Assembly (NCBI RefSeq): GCF_000403645.1
Contig: NC_021313.1
Coordinates: 2,251,014 to 2,315,013, forward strand
DNA from: Salinarchaeum sp. Harcht-Bsk1
Lineage (GTDB): Archaea > Halobacteriota > Halobacteria > Halobacteriales > Salinarchaeaceae
Direction of reading: 5' to 3'
DNA: 64,000 bases
Below are positions 57,668-64,000 of this stretch, in pieces. The notes beneath the pieces are model-generated. The model worked only from the letters and a program-made list of their open reading frames with translations. It was not told the DNA's origin and searched no databases. A program made the translations under genes and the position numbers. Numbering within the stretch: the first letter of the stretch is position 1; every line of letters starts with the position of its first letter.

Positions 57668-58744
57668 TCAGATCCCGAGGTAGCCGGGGCTATCCAGCAC
57701 GTCGGCCAGGTAGAGCAGGCCGATCGCGAGCGTGTAGATCGTGATCGACATCGCGGGCGGGTCCACGTGGGTTCCGGAGTGAGCGTAGAAGATCCGCTGG
57801 GTGAACTCTGCGAGCAGCGACCCGATCAGCCCTCCCAGGATCGCGAGGAGCATCACGCCCAGTTCCGAGTTCAGTTCGGCCGCGGCGACGACGGCGAACG
57901 TCGAGCCGCCCAGCGTGATGTGGTGGGTCACCGGGAACTTCTCGACCCCGAGGTTGAGGAAGAGCAGGCTCGCGGCGGAGATGCCGTAGGCCATGAAGAT
58001 GCTCCCGGTCATGATCCACGTCCAGCCACCGAGCGCACCGCCGACGAGCCCGATCGCCGCGACCCCCGACCACTTGTACTGCTGTGGGAGCCAGGGCTCG
58101 ACGGCGAGGCGGCCGCTGCCGTCGCCGCGTTCTTCCTCGCGTTCGAACGGCCCCATGTCGAGCCACCCACCCCGAACTGGGTCGCCCACGACCGGGTAGC
58201 CGAACGGAATCCGAACGAGGACGGCCGTGGCGAACACGGCGAACGCGATGCCGTCGTAGGGAGCGTCCAGCGCGCCACTGAAGCGAGCGATCAACATTCC
58301 GAGGACGCCGACCACCGCACCGACCGCGAGGATGTCGGGTTTCGTGCCGAAGGCGTAGAGAATGTTCTTCCCGAAGTGGTAGTCCCAGTCTGCAGGCTCC
58401 ATCTCCGGGTATCGATACCCAGCGTACGCGGTCGCCGCGACGCCGCCGGCGAAGGCGACGTGCGGGCCGGTGACTGGGCCGAAGCCGATCGTGCCGGTGA
58501 CGCCGGAGGCGAGGTCGGCGCCCCCGAGTTCGGTGAACTCTGATCCTTCGCCTCCGAGCGCGGCCAGTCCCTCTCCCAGCAGGACGACGAACCCGGTAAA
58601 AACGAAGGAGGGGAGCGCACCGACGGCGGCACCGAAGGCGCCCCCCGCGGCTGCCGCGAGCACGAGCACCGCGAAGTGCTCCCAGCTCATGTCGAGGATC
58701 GGGACCTGGAGGAGGACGTCCGCGACGGGGAACAGCACGGTCAC
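57668..58744 (-). CDS. multi-TM membrane protein linked to glpK, probable glycerol transporter
   Basis: A 358-residue protein with about nine hydrophobic helices. It starts in glpK (ATGA overlap at 58741-58744). Visible blocks are GAFGAAVGALPSFVFTGFVV, GFGPVTGPHVAFAGGVAATA, YHFGKNILYAFGTKPDILAV and VEKFPVTHHITLGGSTFAVV. It is not MIP/aquaporin (no NPA motifs). Haloarchaeal glpK genes are often followed by this family, so glycerol uptake is the likely role, by association only. The mid-loop EREEERGDGSGR is cytoplasmic. Confidence 0.75.
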   Translation of the reverse strand: MTVLFPVADVLLQVPILDMSWEHFAVLVLAAAAGGAFGAAVGALPSFVFTGFVVLLGEGLAALGGEGSEFTELGGADLASGVTGTIGFGPVTGPHVAFAGGVAATAYAGYRYPEMEPADWDYHFGKNILYAFGTKPDILAVGAVVGVLGMLIARFSGALDAPYDGIAFAVFATAVLVRIPFGYPVVGDPVRGGWLDMGPFEREEERGDGSGRLAVEPWLPQQYKWSGVAAIGLVGGALGGWTWIMTGSIFMAYGISAASLLFLNLGVEKFPVTHHITLGGSTFAVVAAAELNSELGVMLLAILGGLIGSLLAEFTQRIFYAHSGTHVDPPAMSITIYTLAIGLLYLADVLDSPGYLGI

Positions 58745-60282
58745 TCACCTCCGTCCCTGGCCCAGTCGAGCGAGCGCTCGACGGCGTCCTCCCAGCGGTC
58801 GTAGAGCCGATCCGCTTCCGTGGCGTCCATATCCGGTTCGAACTCGCGGTCTACCACCCAGTTGTCCCGCAGCCCCTCGACGTCGTCCCAGTAGCCGACG
58901 GCGAGGCCGGCGGCGTAGGCCGAGCCCAGGGCGGTCGTCTCGTCGACCTCCGGCCGGGCGATGTCGGTGTCGATGATGTCCGCCTGGAGCTGACAGAGGA
59001 AGTTGTTCTTGACCGCGCCGCCGTCGACGCGGAGCGTCGCCATCTCGACGCCGCTGTCGTCCTCCATCGCCTCCGCGACGTCACGCGTCTGGTAGGCGAT
59101 CGACTCGAGCGTCGCACGGACGATGTGCTCCTTGCGCGTCCCGCGAGTGATCCCCACGATCGTGCCACGCGCCCGGCCGTCCCAGTGTGGCGCGCCGAGG
59201 CCGGTGAAGGCCGGCACGACGTAGACGTCGTCGGTGGAGTCGACCTCGCGTGCGAGCGACTCCGTCTCGCCGGCGTCCTCGATCAGGTCGACGTCCTCGA
59301 GCCACTCGATCGCGGCGCCCGTGATGAAGATCGCGCCCTCGAGGGCGTACTGGACGGGTTCGCCGGATCGCTGGTAGCCGACCGTCGTCAGGAGGCCGTG
59401 TTCGGACTCGACGGCCTCGTCGCCGGTGTTCATCAGGAAGAAGCTCCCGGTGCCGTAGGTGTTCTTCGCCTCCCCTGCGTCGAAGCAGGTCTGGCCGAAG
59501 AGCGCCGCCTGCTGGTCGCCGAGCGCACCGGCGACGGGGATCTCCGCGCCGAGGAACCCGTCGGGATCGGTCGTGCCGTAGGTGTCCTCGTCGCTGGAGG
59601 GGCGGACTTCGGGGAGCATCGCCTCGGGGACGCCGAACTCGTCGAGGAGCTCGTCGTCCCAGTCCATCTCGTGGATGTTGAACAGCATCGTCCGCGAGGC
59701 GTTCGTGACGTCCGTGATGTGGTTGCCCGTGAGGTTGTAGATCAACCACGAGTCGATGGTCCCGAACATCACCTGCCCCTCGGCGGCCCGTTCCTCGACG
59801 TCCGCCGGCCGGGCGCGGCCGGTCTTCACCGGATCGGCGTTCTCGAGGAGCCACTCCGCCTTCGTCGCCGAGAAGTAGGCGTCTGCCTCGAGGCCGGTCT
59901 TCGCGCGGATGTCGCCGACCTTGTCCTCGGACTCCAGCTCTTCGATGCGGTCGGTCGTTCGGCGATCTTGCCAGACGATCGCCCGGTGGACCGGCGACCC
60001 GGAGTCGGCGTCCCACAGCACGGTCGTCTCTCGCTGGTTCGTCACCCCGATCGCCTCGAGCTGCTCGGCGTCGATGTCGGCGCTCTCGAGCGCCTCCGTG
60101 ACGACCTCCTTCGTCGTCTCCCAGATCTCCATCGCGTCGTGCTCGACCCAGCCGGGCTCGGGGTAGTACTGTTCGTGCGTCTCGTATGCGTTCGCGACGA
60201 CCTGGCCACCGTGGTCGAAGACCATGAACCGCGTGCCGGTGGTCCCCTGGTCGATCGCGCCGACGTAGGTGTTTGCTGACAT
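58741..60282 (-). CDS. glpK: glycerol kinase
   Basis: A 513-residue FGGY kinase from the ATG at 60282 (MSANTYVGAIDQGTTGTRFM). Family motifs include ATP-binding DQGTTGTR, ESADIDAEQLEAIGVTNQRE, GTIDSWLIYNLTG, GALGDQQAALFGQTCF and the C-terminal TLRVDGGAVKNNFLCQLQAD. It makes glycerol 3-phosphate from glycerol and ATP, the entry step for halophilic heterotrophs fed by Dunaliella glycerol. It is transcribed divergently from glpABC and overlaps the transporter gene by four bases. Upstream in-frame ATG at 60297 is weaker. Confidence 0.96.
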   Translation of the reverse strand: MSANTYVGAIDQGTTGTRFMVFDHGGQVVANAYETHEQYYPEPGWVEHDAMEIWETTKEVVTEALESADIDAEQLEAIGVTNQRETTVLWDADSGSPVHRAIVWQDRRTTDRIEELESEDKVGDIRAKTGLEADAYFSATKAEWLLENADPVKTGRARPADVEERAAEGQVMFGTIDSWLIYNLTGNHITDVTNASRTMLFNIHEMDWDDELLDEFGVPEAMLPEVRPSSDEDTYGTTDPDGFLGAEIPVAGALGDQQAALFGQTCFDAGEAKNTYGTGSFFLMNTGDEAVESEHGLLTTVGYQRSGEPVQYALEGAIFITGAAIEWLEDVDLIEDAGETESLAREVDSTDDVYVVPAFTGLGAPHWDGRARGTIVGITRGTRKEHIVRATLESIAYQTRDVAEAMEDDSGVEMATLRVDGGAVKNNFLCQLQADIIDTDIARPEVDETTALGSAYAAGLAVGYWDDVEGLRDNWVVDREFEPDMDATEADRLYDRWEDAVERSLDWARDGGE

Positions 60283-60569
60283 GGACCCAACCCGCACCGT
60301 ATCTCTACTGGCGCAGGCCTAGCAGCGATAACAACACCTTCTATCATAAATGTTTGCGACTTAGTACCACGGTAGGTTAACGATACCTGCGTTGGCGCCG
60401 GGCTACCGGGTCAGTAAGACCCACGTGACGGCGACTGATGGGCCGTGGCTGGCCGGTCGGCATCGGGGTTCCTGGGTAGTGACCGCCGTCCCGTCCATCG
60501 ATGCAGCCGCCGTCTAGCCGGCTCCGCCGGAGTCGGTCGGAACGGTCTCGCTGCGGGTGATAACGTCGT

Positions 60570-60585
60570 CACTCGCCGGCGAGTG
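60570..60585. promoter_or_regulatory. 16-base perfect palindrome between glpK and glpA
   Basis: CACTCGCCGGCGAGTG; no spacer. Candidate operator. Confidence 0.4.
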
Positions 60586-60687
60586 GTTTGCCTCCCGCAG
60601 CCGCGGCGTCCGGGACGCGGCTGGATGGCTCGGCGCAATTCTGCCTTACCGATCCATATCTATACTGCCCTTCGGCCACCGTCGGTA

Positions 60688-60695
60688 CTCTAAAG
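60688..60695 (+). promoter_or_regulatory. TATA-like element of glpA
   Basis: CTCTAAAG, 27-34 bases upstream of the ATG at 60722. Confidence 0.45.
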
Positions 60696-60721
60696 TGTGG
60701 TCGAGCCTAGCACGGAGGTAG

Positions 60722-62521
60722 ATGATAGAATCGACGACGGGGGTACTGGTGATCGGCGGCGGCTCGACGGGGACCGGCGTCGCGCGGGACCTGGCGATGC
60801 GCGGCCTCGACGTCACGCTCGTCGAGAAGGGCAACCTGACCCACGGGACGACGGGCCGCATGCACGGCCTCCTCCACAGCGGCGGTCGCTACGCGGTCTC
60901 CGACCAGCCCAGCGCGGTGGAGTGCATCGAGGAGAATCGGGTGCTGCGGGACATCGCGAGCCACTGCGTCGAGGAGACCGGCGGCCTGTTCGTGAAACGT
61001 CCCGAGGACGGCGAGGACTACTTCCAGCAGAAACTCGAGGGGTGTCGCGAGTGTGACATCCCGGCGGAGGTCCTCTCCGGCGAGGAGGCGCGCGAGGTCG
61101 AACCCTACCTCGCCAAGGACATCGACAAGGCGATCTGGGTGCCCGACGGCGCGATCGACCCGTTCCGCCTCTGCGTCGCGAACGCCGAGAGCGCGACCGA
61201 CCACGGCGCACGAATCCAGACCCACGCCGAGGTCACAGACGTCCTGATCGACGAGCCAGAGGGCACCGACGAGCGCCGGGTCGTCGGCGTGGAGGTCCGC
61301 CAGACCGGCGGCACCGGGACACGGACCCACGGCGTCGCCGAAGAGACGGAGCGGATCTACGCCGACCACGTCGTCAACGCGACCGGCGCCTGGGCCGGCC
61401 AACTCGGCGAGATGGCGGGCGTCGAGGTCGCCGTCCAGCCCTCGAAGGGCGCGATGACGGTGATGAACGTCCGGCAGGTCGACACCGTCGTCAACCACTG
61501 CCGTCCCAAGGGCGACGCCGACATCGTCGTGCCCCACGAGACGACGGCGATCCTGGGCACGACCGACGAGGCGGTCGACGACCCGGAGCACTACCCCGAG
61601 GAGCAGTGGGAGGTCGACCTGCTCATCGACAACCTCGCCGAACTCGTGCCGATCCTCTCGGAGGCCCGGACGATCCGGACGTTCTGGGGCGTCCGCCCGC
61701 TCTACGAGCCGCCGGGCACCGGCACCCAGGACACCACCGACATCACGCGCGATTTCTTCCTGCTCGACCACGGCGAGCGCGACGACCTGCCCGGCATGAC
61801 GAGCATCGTCGGCGGCAAGTTCACCACCTACCGCATGATGGCCGAGCAGATCAGCGATCACGTCTGCGACCTGCTCGGCGTCTCCGCGGAGTGCCGGACC
61901 GCCGACGTTCCCCTTCCCGGGAGCGAGAAGCCTGGCCGTCTCGACGACGCCATGGAGCAGTACGGCCTCCGCTCGCCGATCGCACGCCGGAGCGCCGAGC
62001 GCCTGGGCTCTCGAACGGAGGCCGTGCTGGGAACCGACGCCCCGAACCCCGTCGTCTGCGAGTGTGAAGGGGTCACCCGCGCGGAGCTCCAGCACGCGAT
62101 CGAGGGCGCCGGCTCGGACCTCAACGACGTCCGCATCCGCACGCGGGCCTCGATGGGGAACTGCCAGGGCGGCATCTGCGCCCACCGGATGGCCGCCGAA
62201 CTCCACCCCCGGTACGAGGCGAACGCGATCCGCGAGTCTCACGACGAACTGCTCCAGGAGCGCTGGAAGGGGGAACGCCACGCGCTCTGGGGCGACCAGC
62301 TCGCCCAGGCCGCGCTGAACTACGCCCTGCACGCGACGACGATGAACCTCGATCGCGATCCGGCGCGGACCGGCGAGACGCCCGACTTCGAGGCCTTCGA
62401 CGGGGGCCCGACCCAGACGGTCGCCCAGCCGGCCGCCGACGGCGGTCGACGAACAGGTCGAGGGGGGGACCCGCCGACCGATGGCGATCGCGACGACCGG
62501 AGGCGGGACGATGGCGATTGA
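60722..62521 (+). CDS. glpA: glycerol-3-phosphate dehydrogenase subunit A
   Basis: A 599-residue flavoprotein. FAD binding is [20 protein letters not shown] at the N-terminus, followed by [20 protein letters not shown]; the C-terminal part has a BFD-like [2Fe-2S] region with [12 protein letters not shown] and [16 protein letters not shown]. It oxidises glycerol 3-phosphate to dihydroxyacetone phosphate and passes electrons via GlpB and GlpC to quinone. A Gly/Arg/Asp-rich tail of about 35 residues is present. The stop is inside glpB. Length and layout match haloarchaeal GlpA. Confidence 0.95.
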   Translation: MIESTTGVLVIGGGSTGTGVARDLAMRGLDVTLVEKGNLTHGTTGRMHGLLHSGGRYAVSDQPSAVECIEENRVLRDIASHCVEETGGLFVKRPEDGEDYFQQKLEGCRECDIPAEVLSGEEAREVEPYLAKDIDKAIWVPDGAIDPFRLCVANAESATDHGARIQTHAEVTDVLIDEPEGTDERRVVGVEVRQTGGTGTRTHGVAEETERIYADHVVNATGAWAGQLGEMAGVEVAVQPSKGAMTVMNVRQVDTVVNHCRPKGDADIVVPHETTAILGTTDEAVDDPEHYPEEQWEVDLLIDNLAELVPILSEARTIRTFWGVRPLYEPPGTGTQDTTDITRDFFLLDHGERDDLPGMTSIVGGKFTTYRMMAEQISDHVCDLLGVSAECRTADVPLPGSEKPGRLDDAMEQYGLRSPIARRSAERLGSRTEAVLGTDAPNPVVCECEGVTRAELQHAIEGAGSDLNDVRIRTRASMGNCQGGICAHRMAAELHPRYEANAIRESHDELLQERWKGERHALWGDQLAQAALNYALHATTMNLDRDPARTGETPDFEAFDGGPTQTVAQPAADGGRRTGRGGDPPTDGDRDDRRRDDGD

Positions 62522-63926
62522 CTCCGACGTCGTCGTGATCGGCGGCGGACTCGCCGGCATCTCGGCCGCGCTCGCCGCCGCGGACGCCGGCGCGAAGACG
62601 CGCCTCGTCACCGCCAACCAGAGCACGCTCCGGCAGGCCAGCGGTCTGATCGACGTCATGGGCTATCCGCCGGACGCGGCGGGCACGGACGCGTCCCAGC
62701 GCGGCGCGCCGGCCCGTACCGACGGCGGACCGGTCGCCGACCCGTTCGAGCACATCCCCGACCTCCCCGAGGGCCACCCATACGAACGGGTCGGCGTCGA
62801 CGCCGTCCGCGACGCCCTCGCCGCCTTCGACGAGGTCGTCGAGGGGTACACTGGGGAGCACACCGACGCGAACGCGCTCGTCCCGACCAACGGCGGCGCG
62901 ATCAAACCGACCGCGCGCTATCCGGTCCACACCGCGGACGGGCTGGCCAGCGACGACCGGGACGCCCTCCTCGTCGGCTTCGAGTCGCTGACGGACTTCG
63001 ACGCGCCGCTGGCCGCCGAACACCTCCTGGCTGCGGGCGTCCCGTTCGCGGTCGAGGGCGTCACCGTCTCCTTCCCCGGCGAGTTGCGCGCCGACGCCAA
63101 GACCACTCGCTTCGCCGACCTGCTCGAGAACGACGAGATTCCGGCGGCGAAAGGCGGTACGAGCAGCGGTGGGACTGGTGGCGGGGCCGGAGGCGGTCGC
63201 GCTGGCGCCGTCCACCGCACGCGCACCGGTTCCTGCCGCGCCAAACTCGTCGAGCGGATCGACGACGCCATCGACGACGCGACGGTCGATCCCGAGCGCG
63301 TCGGCTTCCCCGCCGTCCTCGGCGAGGACCGTCCGAGCGCAGTTCGCATCGACCTGTCGGATCGACTTGGGATGCCGGTGTTCGAAGTACCGACGGGTCC
63401 GCCGAGTCTGCCTGGTATTCGGCTGGAGAACCAGCTCCACGAAGCGCTGGAAGCCCGCCAGGTCTGGGTCGCGGACGGCCAGGCGGTCGTCGACTTCACG
63501 GCCACCGACGGACGAGACGAGGACCGCCGGATCGAGCAACTCCAGGTCGAGACGCCAGGCGGTGGCACGACGCCAGTGTCGGCCGAGCAGTACGTCCTCG
63601 CGACCGGCGGGCTCGTCGGTCGGGGCATCGACTCCGAACGCGACCTGGTTCGCGAACCGATCTTCGACTGTCACGTGCCCCACCCCGAGGATCGGTACGA
63701 CTGGTTCGCCGACGACGCGTTCGGCGACCACCCGTTCGCGGCCTTCGGCGTCCACGTGGATCGGTCGCTCCGGCCGCTGGACGCCGACGACGGGATCGAG
63801 TTCGAGAATCTCCGCGCTGCGGGCTCGGTGCTCGGCGGCTACGACTTCGCCGCCGAGAAGTCCGGCGCCGGCGTCTCGATCGCGACCGGGCACGCGGCGG
63901 GGACTGCGGCAGCGGAGGAGATCTGA
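62511..63926 (+). CDS. glpB: glycerol-3-phosphate dehydrogenase subunit B
   Basis: A 471-residue flavoprotein from the ATG at 62511, which overlaps the glpA stop by 11 bases; the in-frame ATG at 62481 is also possible but lies deeper in glpA. The FAD site is [20 protein letters not shown], with [16 protein letters not shown] and the C-terminal [20 protein letters not shown] plus [11 protein letters not shown]. It contains a 25-residue Gly/Ser/Thr-rich insert (about residues 215-240) that other GlpB proteins lack or have shorter. It is followed two bases later by glpC. Confidence 0.94.
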   Translation: MAIDSDVVVIGGGLAGISAALAAADAGAKTRLVTANQSTLRQASGLIDVMGYPPDAAGTDASQRGAPARTDGGPVADPFEHIPDLPEGHPYERVGVDAVRDALAAFDEVVEGYTGEHTDANALVPTNGGAIKPTARYPVHTADGLASDDRDALLVGFESLTDFDAPLAAEHLLAAGVPFAVEGVTVSFPGELRADAKTTRFADLLENDEIPAAKGGTSSGGTGGGAGGGRAGAVHRTRTGSCRAKLVERIDDAIDDATVDPERVGFPAVLGEDRPSAVRIDLSDRLGMPVFEVPTGPPSLPGIRLENQLHEALEARQVWVADGQAVVDFTATDGRDEDRRIEQLQVETPGGGTTPVSAEQYVLATGGLVGRGIDSERDLVREPIFDCHVPHPEDRYDWFADDAFGDHPFAAFGVHVDRSLRPLDADDGIEFENLRAAGSVLGGYDFAAEKSGAGVSIATGHAAGTAAAEEI

Positions 63927-63928
63927 TC

Positions 63929-64000
63929 ATGCACGGACAGCCACCAGCGGGCGACGATTCGGCGGACGGGGACGACGACCGATGCGACCACGGCTGCGCC
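63929..64000 (+). CDS. glpC: glycerol-3-phosphate dehydrogenase subunit C, N-terminus only (cut by window edge)
   Basis: The first 24 codons from the ATG at 63929 read MHGQPPAGDDSADGDDDRCD then HGCA. The assignment rests on the position two bases after glpB; GlpC is the Fe-S, membrane-docking subunit that completes glpABC. The sequence itself is too short to show the Cys-rich ferredoxin motifs. Confidence 0.6.
   Translation, partial: MHGQPPAGDDSADGDDDRCDHGCA

Larger units (their letters stand above)
60283..60721. promoter_or_regulatory. divergent control region of glpK and glpABC
   Basis: A 439-base gap without a gene. For glpA, CTCTAAAG at 60688-60695 is a TATA-like element 27-34 bases before the ATG, and GGAGGT at 60714-60719 could be a ribosome-binding site. 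For glpK, the minus strand has GTTGTTATCGC at 60327-60337. A 16-base perfect palindrome lies at 60570-60585, and TACC-AC-GGTA at 60365-60374; these are candidate operators for a GlpR-type regulator. Confidence 0.55.

Noticed and set aside
60707-62659. Minus-strand open frame of 650 codons opposite glpA
   Set aside because: Shadow of glpA; no motif.

Overview
The window is chromosomal DNA of a halophilic archaeon (class Halobacteria). The evidence is very high GC, acidic and Lys-poor proteins, TTTAWR-type TATA boxes about 25-30 bases upstream of many start codons (leaderless transcripts), an intronless type II tRNA without encoded CCA, ribosomal protein S17e, archaeal MBF1, TrmB-type regulators and many haloarchaea-only small zinc-ribbon families. 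No rRNA, CRISPR array, intact insertion sequence or prophage is visible. The genus cannot be fixed from these genes.

Layout. 1-4.5 kb: a cut NYN-domain gene, a small membrane protein, a HAD hydrolase, an acyl-CoA dehydrogenase, a FilR1-type winged-helix regulator and MBF1. 4.6-5.2 kb: tRNA-Leu(GAG), whose 3' end is duplicated 130 bp downstream, followed by strong palindromes. 5.2-15.2 kb: an ABC exporter pair, a membrane protein, an acetyltransferase fused to a zinc ribbon, a DUF420 protein, Mrp ATPase, a winged-helix/small-membrane-protein pair, a membrane-anchored sulfite-oxidase-like enzyme with a Met/Asp repeat protein, and an enolase-like protein. 15.3-17.2 kb: two copies of a dispersed structured repeat around a UDG-like gene and a frameshifted small gene. 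17.3-22.3 kb: a PolB2 operon and acidic or zinc-ribbon proteins. 22.5-29.5 kb: tiny zinc-ribbon genes, methylmalonyl-CoA mutase catalytic subunit, a VapBC pair, acetyl-CoA synthetase, a second winged-helix/membrane pair and S17e. 29.6-30.2 kb: two more repeat copies. 30.2-36.4 kb: aspartate-semialdehyde dehydrogenase, small membrane proteins, a D-2-hydroxyacid dehydrogenase, PAC2, TrmB and an MBL hydrolase.

36.5-46.9 kb holds a long co-directional type IV-filament-like locus: coiled-coil protein, membrane-anchored protein, secretion ATPase, TadC-like membrane platform, and four proteins with pilin-like or anchored N-termini, most overlapping by 1-23 bases. 47.0-52.3 kb has a small DUF gene with a tandem repeat at its 3' end, an epimerase-like SDR, two DHH phosphoesterases (one membrane anchored, one fused to a TrkA-N domain) and a CBS-ParB protein; together they suggest cyclic dinucleotide and potassium biology.

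52.4-64 kb is a glycerol and dihydroxyacetone utilisation region. PTS enzyme I and HPr run leftward and dhaKLM rightward from a shared AT-rich promoter region; EI and HPr can supply the phosphate that DhaM and DhaKL pass to dihydroxyacetone. After an ArsC-like phosphatase come a probable glycerol transporter and glpK (leftward) and glpABC (rightward, glpC cut by the window end), divergent from a 440-bp control region. Glycerol is thus phosphorylated by GlpK and oxidised by GlpABC, and dihydroxyacetone is phosphorylated by the Dha-PTS route, both giving dihydroxyacetone phosphate.
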